Part shown: piece by piece, positions 1 through 6,187 of the stretch
Position numbering within the stretch: the first letter of the stretch is position 1
Layout: each line of letters starts with the position of its first letter
Program-made: the position numbers and the translations under genes
NCBI GenBank assembly: GCA_027320785.1
Contig: DAHVKR010000018.1
Coordinates: 1 to 10,081 of the forward strand
Reading direction: 5' to 3'
DNA: 10,081 nt
Source: Bdellovibrionales bacterium
Lineage (GTDB): Bacteria > Bdellovibrionota > Bdellovibrionia > Bdellovibrionales > Bdellovibrionaceae
Notes under the pieces: generated by a model
What the model saw: the letters and a program-made list of their open reading frames with translations, nothing else
The model's database searches: none
What the model was told of the DNA's origin: nothing

Positions 1-40
1 GGCTACCATTCCTCCATTCGTAGCTCCAACAGCTCCGTAA
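1..40 (+). CDS. Possible 3' end of an upstream gene (frame uncertain)
   Basis: Reading from base 2 gives a Pro/Ala-rich tail, ATIPPFVAPTAP, ending in TAA at 38-40. The frame from base 1 stays open to TGA at 79-81. A strong + strand terminator follows at 92-126, so some transcription unit must end here, and one of these two frames is probably its last codons. I favour the base-2 frame because its composition is more protein-like, but about a dozen residues identify nothing. A minus-strand reading is unlikely: its only ATG (7-9) has the GGAGG almost touching it. Confidence 0.25.
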   Translation, partial: ATIPPFVAPTAP

Positions 41-91
41 TCGAGAGTCTGAAACTAGAACCCTCTTATTGTGAGGTGTGAAGGTAAAACT

Positions 92-126
92 AAAAAGGAG
101 TCCTTTAAGGGCTCCTTTTTTTATTT
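92..126 (+). terminator. Rho-independent terminator of the upstream unit
   Basis: The stem pairs 92-103 with 109-120 (core GGAGTCC against GGGCTCC, with one U-G pair) around the loop TTTAA. It runs straight into a T-rich tract at 116-126. This is a textbook intrinsic terminator on the + strand. It insulates the following gene from upstream transcription. Confidence 0.85.
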
Positions 127-170
127 TGAGTCTATTAAGTTTAGAGCCAATGGGTTGGTTCCAGGTTTTG

Positions 171-199
171 TTGACCAATCGAAAATAAATTCTTACTTT
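171..199 (+). promoter_or_regulatory. Candidate promoter for the NDT-like gene
   Basis: TTGACC at 171-176 (5 of 6 to the sigma70 -35 consensus) is followed after 17 bp by TACTTT at 194-199, which keeps the key first, second and last -10 positions. Transcription would begin near 206, leaving a leader of about 40 nt before the ATG at 246. The site lies just after a terminator, so an independent promoter is expected here. It was assigned by eye. Confidence 0.4.
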
Positions 200-245
200 T
201 TATTTAAAATAACTATCAGATTTCTGAAGAAACGAGAAAGTATAC

Positions 246-1223
246 ATGAGCAATAATCAATTCTGTCCCATCTGGGGAAATAAAGCAGTAAGAAGATTGT
301 TACAAAATCCAAGTGAATGGGAAATAGATTCACCTCGAATTGGGCAGTATAAAATTCCACTCGATATCGCTTTTCCCACCAATTTTGACGACAGCTTTAA
401 AGTCCGTTTGACTACCTGGGTTGTAAATCAAAATCATTATGGCGTTAAATGGCCTCTAATAAATCACGATGTACTTAAAAATATAGAATTACAAAGACCT
501 ATAGCTATTCACGAAAGAGCTGATCGCCTTTTAAAATTCATTGCTAGTAAATGCAATCGTCTTGGTCAGCAATTCAATTTTTATCCAAAAATTGAATCTA
601 CTGATGAAATAGATAATTTTAAGATGCTTGCAGTTTCAGAGTCTCATGACAAAGAAGAACTAACATATCTTCTTAATTTCTTGGAAGAGTCTAAATTACT
701 CGATCAATTAGGAACCAATAATAATAGGCTTGATTATGTCATCACTCCGATAGGATATGCTCACCTGGCAAGCTTAGAAAATAAAACTCCAAAGAGTCAT
801 CAAGCATTTGTTGCCATGTGGTTCAACCAATCAATGAACGACGCCTACGAGAAGGGCTTAGCCGCAGGGATCAGAAAAGCTGGATATGAACCCCTTAAAA
901 TAGACAACAAGGAGCATAATAATAAAATTGATGACGAAATCATTGCAGAAATTCGTCGTTCACGCTTTTTAGTTGCAGACTTTACACAAGGAAAGGAGGG
1001 GGCCAGAGGAGGTGTCTATTATGAGGCCGGATTTGCCCATGGACTTAATTTGCCAGTTATTTTCCCATGCAAAAAAGAATCGATCAATCAAGTTCATTTT
1101 GATACTCGACAATACAATCATATCGAATGGAATGACCCTACTGAACTAAGGGACAAACTTGCTCAGAGAATATCTGCCACAATAGGCGATGGGCCTTTGA
1201 AAATAATTGATACAAATTTTTAA
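246..1223 (+). CDS. NDT/TIR-like nucleotide-hydrolase family protein (putative conflict effector)
   Basis: This 325-residue protein has no signal peptide and is probably cytoplasmic. The C-terminal part (about 184-315) matches a widespread family usually annotated as nucleoside 2-deoxyribosyltransferase-like, a Rossmannoid fold related to TIR domains. It shows QAFVAMWF (186-193), KIDDEIIAEIRRSR (227-240), VADFT (243-247), RGGVYYEAGFAHGL (254-267) with the probable catalytic Glu260, and HFDTRQYNHI (284-293). Family members often begin with a CPxCG...CPRCGxY zinc ribbon. Here the same places read CPIWG (7-11) and SPRIGQY (29-35), so only one cysteine remains. The middle (about 85-180) is probably a helical linker domain. 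The ATG at 246 has only a weak purine-rich leader. The gene stands alone between two terminators, and its first two thirds are AT-rich (about 32-33% G+C in the two 60-base blocks I counted). Whether it hydrolyses NAD+, a nucleoside or a nucleotide is unknown; a defence role is inference. Confidence 0.85.
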   Translation: MSNNQFCPIWGNKAVRRLLQNPSEWEIDSPRIGQYKIPLDIAFPTNFDDSFKVRLTTWVVNQNHYGVKWPLINHDVLKNIELQRPIAIHERADRLLKFIASKCNRLGQQFNFYPKIESTDEIDNFKMLAVSESHDKEELTYLLNFLEESKLLDQLGTNNNRLDYVITPIGYAHLASLENKTPKSHQAFVAMWFNQSMNDAYEKGLAAGIRKAGYEPLKIDNKEHNNKIDDEIIAEIRRSRFLVADFTQGKEGARGGVYYEAGFAHGLNLPVIFPCKKESINQVHFDTRQYNHIEWNDPTELRDKLAQRISATIGDGPLKIIDTNF

Positions 1224-1244
1224 AATCCTTTTCCTTACAAACAA

Positions 1245-1275
1245 AAAAAGGGCAGATTCTTCATCTGCCCTTTTT
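1245..1275. terminator. Bidirectional terminator between convergent genes
   Basis: There is a perfect 12-bp stem, AAAAAGGGCAGA (1245-1256) against TCTGCCCTTTTT (1264-1275), with a 7-nt loop. It has T-runs on both strands, so it can end the + strand gene stopping at 1223 and the minus-strand operon stopping at 1301. Confidence 0.9.
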
Positions 1276-1300
1276 CAATTCTTAATTTTAAATCTTAAAA

Positions 1301-1759
1301 TTAGCGTCTGTTGTAACCGCTGTTTGTTTCCCCATAAACCACACCATTGAAGTAGATGTAGCCATCGGGACGATTGTGGCGAGGATCTTCATGAAGCCAG
1401 TGAATCAATCCTTGTGTGCGGAGCCAAAGGAATTGTCCACCCACTCCAAAAGTATCGCCTTCTTTCATTGGAACGCGATTTCCCATATCCGAGTTGTATA
1501 CAACCTGGATTGTGCTTCCATCAGTCAGCTGAGCGATCCATTTTTGATGAGGAAGTCCTGAAGTATCATCAGGTAATACCTTTCGAACTGTTAGATTAGC
1601 TCCCTGAACGTAAAAAACGTTGCGACGAGCTCTAACCGCTTGCACCAATGCCTGATCGTTTTGTACCTGGCCAGGCTGATCGATGGACCCAAAATTACCA
1701 GCGAACGCTTGTAGGGCCAAAAGTGGCGTTAACAGCGCTATCTTAATCATTGTTTTCAT
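1301..1759 (-). CDS. Exported DUF3465 domain protein
   Basis: This 152-residue protein has a clear signal peptide (MKTMIKIALLTPLLALQAFA, residues 1-20, AxA-type cleavage before GNFG). The rest matches the DUF3465 family: VLPDDTSGLPHQKW (61-74), the conserved RVPMKEGDTF (95-104), and the His/Trp-rich end LIHWLHEDP (118-126) followed by GYIYFNGVVYG (133-143). The family is small, periplasmic or secreted, and of unknown function; the repeated short strands suggest a beta-barrel fold. The ATG at 1759 is preceded by GAGGGGG four bases upstream, nearly the same ribosome site as the first gene of this operon. It is the last of three same-strand genes, 32 bp after the App1-like gene, and is followed by the terminator at 1245-1275. 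No catalytic motif was recognised, so its link to the two phosphatases is by position only. Confidence 0.85.
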   Translation of the reverse strand: MKTMIKIALLTPLLALQAFAGNFGSIDQPGQVQNDQALVQAVRARRNVFYVQGANLTVRKVLPDDTSGLPHQKWIAQLTDGSTIQVVYNSDMGNRVPMKEGDTFGVGGQFLWLRTQGLIHWLHEDPRHNRPDGYIYFNGVVYGETNSGYNRR

Positions 1760-1791
1760 TATTCCCCCTCAAATTTGAAGAATCCGCCGGA

Positions 1792-2631
1792 TTATTCCAG
1801 TGGACCCGTTAAACATCTATTTTTTAATTTCATCTTATATTCTGAGTAAAGTTGAGATTCTGTTAGGCTCGAAACATTCTGAGGAGGCTGATAGGGTCTC
1901 TGCTGAACTGACTGGCGAGCTCCAAAAAAATCACGACAATCGATCCAAGAAGGAAAGGCTATATTTCCATCATCTTCTCGGTCATCTTCCTTTAGCATCT
2001 GAGGGACAACACTTTTTATGTATTTTTGATAAATATCCGATGTGATAAATCGTTCTGATAGAAAATAAGTCATCAAATCAAGGCCCGTAACAAAACCTTT
2101 TTGGTTTCGATCTAAAAGAGATCCCGTCTCGGAATGGCTCCAGCTGGAATAGATTTGATGGATATACACAAAGGTTGGAATTTGAGGATACTCGGCTTGG
2201 ATTTGAGCATAAACCTGAACATCCTTTTCGCCATTATCCCCAATCAACACAAGTCGTGTGGGATGTTCGCGCTGGATTAATTGTCGAAGCTGAGTGAGTT
2301 TGAAGTTTTGATCTGAAAGGCTTTGTCGGAGAAGCAAAAGACCTTGTGGGAAATGGTTATGCTGAAGGAATCGAGCATGAAAACTACCCATAAAAATCTG
2401 AGGAGCATTCGTTAAGTAAACAATCTCGGCCTGAGGATCGAATTGATGATAGACCTGGTAGGCCTGGGACATACCATTAAAATGATTATCAACTCGGATT
2501 GCATTTTTAAGGGCACTAGCGGTGTTGAGCACATGGGAAATCTTAACCGTATCATCAATATCCGAAACGAAAAGTGTTCGGGCGGAAGCAAGACTGGAAA
2601 GAACGAAAAGCGCTAGAAAAACGATCTTCAT
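1792..2631 (-). CDS. Exported App1-family phosphatidate phosphatase-like HAD protein
   Basis: About 279 residues. A signal peptide (about 1-17, ending LSSLASA) precedes a HAD-type phosphatase domain of the App1/LNS2 type. It shows DIDDT (24-28; nucleophile and acid aspartates), YLTNAP (72-77; motif II Thr74), a lysine near 111 (motif III) and IGDNGEKD (130-137; metal-binding motif IV). FPQGLLLLR (94-102) is also typical of the family. Known App1 proteins dephosphorylate phosphatidic acid to diacylglycerol; bacterial versions are mostly uncharacterised. The C-terminal 70 residues are polar and not recognised. An ATG two codons upstream (2637) is possible, but GAGGG would lie one base from it and seven from the ATG at 2631, so I chose 2631. 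It lies 64 bp after the phosphoesterase gene and 32 bp before the DUF3465 gene. Export implies action in the periplasm or outside the cell. Confidence 0.85.
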   Translation of the reverse strand: MKIVFLALFVLSSLASARTLFVSDIDDTVKISHVLNTASALKNAIRVDNHFNGMSQAYQVYHQFDPQAEIVYLTNAPQIFMGSFHARFLQHNHFPQGLLLLRQSLSDQNFKLTQLRQLIQREHPTRLVLIGDNGEKDVQVYAQIQAEYPQIPTFVYIHQIYSSWSHSETGSLLDRNQKGFVTGLDLMTYFLSERFITSDIYQKYIKSVVPQMLKEDDREDDGNIAFPSWIDCRDFFGARQSVQQRPYQPPQNVSSLTESQLYSEYKMKLKNRCLTGPLE

Positions 2632-2695
2632 ATTCATGCCCTCTAGTTTTATGGGGAAATGACTCTATTTTAAATCTTTGTTTACAATTGAGTAA

Positions 2696-3529
2696 TTATT
2701 TCCAAATATCTGGAATAGGTGGGGCTTGAGTATCATTTCGCTGAAGGCTTCCTAATCCCCAGTTATCCTCTATAAGCTTTAAAAGGCTATAGAGATTAAG
2801 AGAATCCCCATACTGCCCTGGCTTAATAAGTGAGCTCACCAAGCTTACATATATTTGATTTAAGGAACTCTTCTCGCTTTCATCAAAGGCTGAAATCAAA
2901 ACTGTATGACCCATGAGATTCTGATCTTGAATCAAAGAGCCAAAAGTCTTTTGGTACCACTGACCTGCGTAGTCCACATCTGTATCATGCCCATCATCAT
3001 TTAAATTCGGGATATAAAAGACATAGCTGGGAAGGTTTTGATTTTGATAATCTTTCATAAACTCATCCGCATTCACAATATGAGAACATCGCTCGGGATT
3101 TTTCTGCAAATCCACGTAACTGATAAAAGGATTATGTTTACGAACGTAACGGCCTCGAGACGGTCCCGTAAAACAATGTCCTGGGTAATTTTCAGCATAA
3201 ACTTTCCAACTTATGCCCTTTGCCTCTAAAAGATCCACCACATTAGAAACATTCAAATCCACCGTCTTATCGCTTTGGACTCCATCCAATGAGCCTGAAG
3301 TTAGAGCCACATAATTGCCCTGCGATGGGTGTGTAATGGACATCATATGAGTGAAAAGAGCGCCCTCTTGAGCCAGCTTATGAAAGAAAGGTTGCTGAAG
3401 AGCCTCTTGGTAATTTGTATTCTCGAAGAGTACAAAGATAGCCCGGTCAAAATACTTTCCGGACTGAGTTTGAGCCCATAATAAATTTTGAAACAATAAA
3501 ACGAATACGAGACAGCTCAACTTAATCAT
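2696..3529 (-). CDS. Exported PF04185-type phosphoesterase (acid phosphatase/phospholipase C-like)
   Basis: This 277-residue protein has an N-terminal signal peptide (about 1-19). It carries the landmarks of the alkaline-phosphatase-superfamily phosphoesterase family: FENTNY (35-40; metal ligands Glu36/Asn37), HPSQGNYVALTSG (67-79; probable nucleophile Ser69), YAENYP (111-116), HNPF (132-135), PNLNDDGHD (174-182), FDESE (215-219; metal ligands Asp216/Glu217) and EDNWGL (254-259). Relatives include acid phosphatases such as AcpA and the bacterial phospholipases C. Length and motifs fit the compact acid-phosphatase branch, but the true substrate (phospholipid, nucleotide or other monoester) cannot be read from sequence. 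The ATG has a strong GGAGG seven bases upstream, set in an unusual inverted repeat (3522-3549). This is the first gene of the exported-protein operon and is followed at 64 bp by the App1-like phosphatase. Confidence 0.85.
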   Translation of the reverse strand: MIKLSCLVFVLLFQNLLWAQTQSGKYFDRAIFVLFENTNYQEALQQPFFHKLAQEGALFTHMMSITHPSQGNYVALTSGSLDGVQSDKTVDLNVSNVVDLLEAKGISWKVYAENYPGHCFTGPSRGRYVRKHNPFISYVDLQKNPERCSHIVNADEFMKDYQNQNLPSYVFYIPNLNDDGHDTDVDYAGQWYQKTFGSLIQDQNLMGHTVLISAFDESEKSSLNQIYVSLVSSLIKPGQYGDSLNLYSLLKLIEDNWGLGSLQRNDTQAPPIPDIWK

Positions 3530-3549
3530 AATTCCCCCTCCATGATTAA
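3522..3549 (-). promoter_or_regulatory. Inverted repeat enclosing RBS and start codon of the phosphoesterase gene
   Basis: On the minus strand, TTAATCAT (3549-3542) and ATGATTAA (3529-3522) are perfect 8-bp reverse complements, separated by the 12-nt loop GGAGGGGGAATT. The second arm is the start codon plus the next five bases, and the loop is the Shine-Dalgarno. In mRNA the AUG would be paired while the ribosome site is displayed. At the DNA level it is also a possible operator. The stem is all A-T except one C-G pair, so its stability is modest. Confidence 0.5.
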
Positions 3550-3660
3550 ATCTTCACCTGACGGCACCTATTGTGTTCATAATAGAGTCCTAAAAATGAG
3601 ACCTGTCCTCAGTTGACTTCAAGCGCTATTTGAATGGGAGATATAAGACAAACTTTTATG
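3550..3660 (-). promoter_or_regulatory. Intergenic region with likely operon promoter
   Basis: This gap separates the hydrolase gene from the exported-protein operon, both on the minus strand. It holds a TATTAT -10-like hexamer (complement of 3579-3584) with no convincing -35 at 17 bp. It also holds a weak hairpin, TGAG/CTCA (3608-3611 with 3597-3600 on the minus strand), followed by five Ts, which may be a poor terminator for the hydrolase unit. The -10 sits about 50 bp before the start codon at 3529, a reasonable distance. Confidence 0.3.
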
Positions 3661-4437
3661 TCAAATAACGGTTTCAAGCTCGTCACAAAGTTTTTCGATA
3701 AAGACGGGATCCATCACAATTCCCATATGAGTGGCTTCTTGAAAAGTTTGCGATTTAGCAAAGGTCATGGCGGGTGCAGGATGGAGAATCTCATCTTGTC
3801 CCGCCCATATGACTTGAACGGAATGAGAGTCGACTAAAGCCTGTCTCTCTTGAGATTTGGCCCCAAAATGATCCAGAAAATCCATGGGATAAAGGAGTCT
3901 TTCTTTCCCCGTACGAGGTCCCTTCGGCCAGATAATTTTATAATGGCCATTTTCTTCTTCCATCCAACCCGTCTTCATTTGCTCCTTTTGAAAATAAGGA
4001 GCCACAAAAATATTCTGATCAATTTGAAGAGACTCCGGTTTTGTTTGAAGAATTTTAGATAACCACTGGGCTCCAAATGAATGGCCTAAGCATGAGATTC
4101 TTTGCACGGCTGTTCGCATTTTAATTTGAATCAAAAGCTCTTCAAAGTCTTGAATCACATCCGAATCTTTTGACCAAATGAGATCACGATTATCTTCTCC
4201 ATGACCTCGCCAATCTGGAACCACGACTTGAGCAATTTTTCTTTCGGCAATTCGATGAGCCAAGGGACAAAGATAAAGGGAATTGGATACAAGGCCATGA
4301 AAAAGAAAAAGAGTTTGAGTCGACCACGAAGGGTAGTAACGATAACTCATCTGAGCATGCCCCTGGGGGTCTTTTAACCGAGAAGAAAAAAGTGTCGGCT
4401 GCTGAATTTTTTGAATGGGTATCTTATAAAGCTTCAT
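3661..4437 (-). CDS. Alpha/beta-hydrolase family protein
   Basis: This 258-residue cytoplasmic-type protein has no signal peptide and a complete alpha/beta-hydrolase signature. It shows the oxyanion-region HG (47-48, in LFHGL), PDWRGHG (74-80), the nucleophile elbow GHSFG (118-122, Ser120), the acid in AGQDE (212-216, Asp215) and the base in ATHMG (235-239, His237). It resembles the serine aminopeptidase S33/monoacylglycerol-lipase-like branch, whose members hydrolyse esters, thioesters or lactones; the substrate cannot be assigned. The ATG at 4437 lies 9 bp after the thioesterase stop codon with only a weak purine leader, so translation is probably coupled. It is the last gene of the PilZ/Rrf2/thioesterase run. 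The pairing with a hotdog thioesterase suggests acyl-ester or acyl-CoA metabolism, which is inference. Confidence 0.85.
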   Translation of the reverse strand: MKLYKIPIQKIQQPTLFSSRLKDPQGHAQMSYRYYPSWSTQTLFLFHGLVSNSLYLCPLAHRIAERKIAQVVVPDWRGHGEDNRDLIWSKDSDVIQDFEELLIQIKMRTAVQRISCLGHSFGAQWLSKILQTKPESLQIDQNIFVAPYFQKEQMKTGWMEEENGHYKIIWPKGPRTGKERLLYPMDFLDHFGAKSQERQALVDSHSVQVIWAGQDEILHPAPAMTFAKSQTFQEATHMGIVMDPVFIEKLCDELETVI

Positions 4438-4446
4438 GGTGAATCT

Positions 4447-4887
4447 TCACACTTTGGTTTGAAGAACAAAGCGACCTTGAAACTCTGCACATATTTGATT
4501 TTGACACTCGATCTGGGCCTGCAAAATCCATCGAGCTTTCTGCTTATTGTGTAAAGAGGTCAGCATATTGTTCAACTCGACATTTGACCACTGAACCTTC
4601 ACCTCAAAGTCAGCTGTTACGGGCTTTAAGTATTTCATCGAGCCATCGGCAATAACAAAAGAATCGGAAGACTCCCCTCGACTTGAAAGCTCTGAATGAA
4701 CTAGCAAATAACAAGCGATGACAGCTGAGTTATAAAGACTTCCCCCAAAAGCAGTCCCCTTGTGATTTAAGTGTGAGGCCAAAGGAATTCGAAGTTGAAT
4801 AAAGCTGGGTTTAAGGGTTTGAACCTCAAACTCAAAATTTCGGGTGGCCGGTATCTGAGTCTGAATCCATGACTTAATCGAGTCCAC
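4447..4887 (-). CDS. YiiD C-terminal-type hotdog thioesterase
   Basis: This 146-residue protein matches the YiiD_C putative thioesterase family across its length. The key block is NHKGTAFGGSLYNSAVIACY (41-60), where a long helix packs in the hotdog sheet, followed by VIADGSMKYLKPV (78-90). In Escherichia coli the domain is fused behind an acetyltransferase (YiiD); here it stands alone. It probably hydrolyses an acyl-thioester (acyl-CoA or acyl-ACP), with substrate unknown. The start is GTG at 4887, directly abutting the TAA of the Rrf2 gene (TAAGTG). It is supported by AAAAGG eight bases upstream, inside the end of the Rrf2 gene; no in-frame ATG lies nearby. The zero-base junction argues for translational coupling with the regulator. 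Confidence 0.85.
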   Translation of the reverse strand: MDSIKSWIQTQIPATRNFEFEVQTLKPSFIQLRIPLASHLNHKGTAFGGSLYNSAVIACYLLVHSELSSRGESSDSFVIADGSMKYLKPVTADFEVKVQWSNVELNNMLTSLHNKQKARWILQAQIECQNQICAEFQGRFVLQTKV

Positions 4888-5298
4888 TTAATTTACCTTT
4901 TTGATTAAATCTGAGAGCTTCGTCTGTGAAAGGCTTTTTCTAATATCTTTCTCGAGCCCTTCAGAAACATTTCCCACAATTTTTTTCATCGAACAGCTCA
5001 CAGCACAGGCTTTTAACGCTGGCTTTTGATAGCTCCGAATCATCTCGGGCAGCTCCACTGCTTTGTATATATCTGCGAGGCTAATTTGGTCTGGACGTCT
5101 TGCCAAACGAATACCCCCACTGCGACCTTTTTGAGATTGAATCAGGCCTGCTTGCGACAAAAGCCCCATCAGCCTTCTGACCACCACGGGGTTGGTTTGA
5201 AGCCCCATAGCCATTTCCTTAGAACTCATTTGGCGCTCGGGGCTGTAACCCAGGGCCATTAGAATATAAAGTGCTGAGGTGAACTGTTCGTTCCGCAT
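4888..5298 (-). CDS. Rrf2-family transcriptional regulator
   Basis: This 136-residue protein begins MRNEQFTSALYILMALGY, as is usual for Rrf2 proteins. The winged helix-turn-helix spans about 26-70, with TNPVVVRRLMGLLSQAGLI (35-53) and the wing GRSGGIRLAR (58-67). ISLADIYKAVE (72-82) is the classic start of the dimer helix region. Only two cysteines are present, Cys98 and Cys102 (CAVSC). IscR/NsrR proteins carry three for a [2Fe-2S] cluster, so this is closer to the YwnA/CymR-like members, though the CX3C pair could still sense redox state. A longer frame opens with TTG at 5355, but it would overlap the PilZ gene and add non-family sequence, so I chose the ATG at 5298. Its RBS is poor. It heads the thioesterase and hydrolase genes, its likely targets, by inference. 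Confidence 0.85.
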   Translation of the reverse strand: MRNEQFTSALYILMALGYSPERQMSSKEMAMGLQTNPVVVRRLMGLLSQAGLIQSQKGRSGGIRLARRPDQISLADIYKAVELPEMIRSYQKPALKACAVSCSMKKIVGNVSEGLEKDIRKSLSQTKLSDLIKKVN

Positions 5299-5314
5299 GA
5301 TATTTTCATATAAC

Positions 5315-5348
5315 AGATCCCTTACTTTCGAAAGGAGAAAAGGGATCT
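5315..5348. repeat. Nested palindrome upstream of the Rrf2 gene (candidate operator)
   Basis: Perfect 9-bp inverted arms AGATCCCTT (5315-5323) and AAGGGATCT (5340-5348) enclose 16 bp that themselves contain the perfect 10-bp palindrome CTTTCGAAAG (5325-5334). It spans the last codons of the PilZ gene and the 23-bp gap before the Rrf2 start. A weak -10-like TTATAT (minus strand, 5313-5308) lies next to it. There is no T-run, so a terminator is unlikely. An autoregulatory operator or an mRNA stem-loop is more plausible. Confidence 0.45.
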
Positions 5349-6101
5349 CACCCAATAAACAAAGGAATCCTCAGGACCCGGCACACGTCCTAAAACAATG
5401 GCTCCATCAGATTGCAATTTATGGATCAAACCCTTTAAGCGAGGTTCCTTAGACGATTCAGGGGTAAACTTGAAACCATATCCCAGGGGCGCGAGCTGCC
5501 TTTTATAAACAATAGTCCCACTCAGATTCAATACACCCTGGGGGTCACGAAAAAAGAGCTTCAGAGGGCTTCCAAGGGGGAACTCAAGGGGAGTTTCGAG
5601 AAACACTCCGCCTTCTGAGATATTTTTAATCTCAACCCAATGTTGCTTTCCCTCATGCTCCACATGACATTGGAAATCTGTCTGGTAGCGGGGTTTCGTT
5701 TCCCACCAACGCATACGAGGGTCAAAATAGATCTTACGAACAGTCGGTAAAAGAAAGTAACCCACCACCATGATATTCACGAAGTAAAAAAGGATCAACG
5801 CCACGGTCATCATGAGGGTGGTGTGTCTCATGTAAGAAATCAAACTATACGCAAAAGGAATGGTCATCAAAATGATATAGGCGACATAACTCCACTTCCT
5901 ACAAATATAAATCAAGACAGCTCCGATAAGCGGAACCAATGTAAAGACAAAGAGAGTACTTCGATTTCCAGGAGCCAGTAAAATATGAAGATAATAGGCC
6001 AACGGAATATGAGCCAACCAGGCGTTAACAACTATATTGCCCAAGGGCGCAATCACGTGAAAAAGGGCCAGCAATACAATAGGCCAAGGGCGCTGCTTCA
6101 T
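5322..6101 (-). CDS. Four-TM membrane protein with C-terminal PilZ domain
   Basis: 259 residues. The N-terminal half has about four hydrophobic helices (near 6-28, 49-67, 71-90 and 95-118). The cytoplasmic part (about 130-215) is a PilZ beta-barrel, recognisable from NISEGGVFLET (160-170; the D/NxSxxG motif), FPLGSPLKLFF (174-184) and GYGFKFT (207-213). PilZ domains bind cyclic di-GMP through RxxxR plus D/NxSxxG. Here the arginine motif is not intact: the nearby residues read RWWET (131-135) and RYQTD (138-142), each lacking the second Arg, so binding is uncertain. The ATG at 6101 lacks a clear Shine-Dalgarno; upstream is a shared divergent region with the small membrane gene. The Rrf2 gene starts 23 bp after this stop codon, so it may head that operon. 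Membrane PilZ proteins of this shape are, as I recall, common in Bdellovibrio relatives. Confidence 0.85.
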   Translation of the reverse strand: MKQRPWPIVLLALFHVIAPLGNIVVNAWLAHIPLAYYLHILLAPGNRSTLFVFTLVPLIGAVLIYICRKWSYVAYIILMTIPFAYSLISYMRHTTLMMTVALILFYFVNIMVVGYFLLPTVRKIYFDPRMRWWETKPRYQTDFQCHVEHEGKQHWVEIKNISEGGVFLETPLEFPLGSPLKLFFRDPQGVLNLSGTIVYKRQLAPLGYGFKFTPESSKEPRLKGLIHKLQSDGAIVLGRVPGPEDSFVYWVRSLFSFRK

Positions 6102-6187
6102 AAAATGATTTCAACCGATCTTCAAATAAAACACAAGAAGTCCTAGACCGGTGCAATAAGTGAATTTCTAGACTTTTCTTTTGCCTA

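Noticed and set aside
1..60. Minus-strand glycine-rich reading that could be a gene start at 7-9
   Set aside because: GGAGG is only one base from that ATG, an in-frame stop lies just upstream, and only three codons are inside the window.
71..256. 61-codon + strand open frame
   Set aside because: It spans the terminator and promoter region, has no ribosome site, and its low-complexity Phe/Lys product looks like a chance reading of AT-rich DNA.
1781..1793. Hairpin AATCC/GGATT between the App1-like and DUF3465 genes
   Set aside because: A five-bp stem without a T-run, overlapping the stop codon; too weak to call a terminator or processing site.
5299..5355. N-terminal extension of the Rrf2 gene from a TTG start
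   Set aside because: It would overlap the PilZ gene's end and adds residues foreign to the family, whose usual beginning is at the ATG at 5298.
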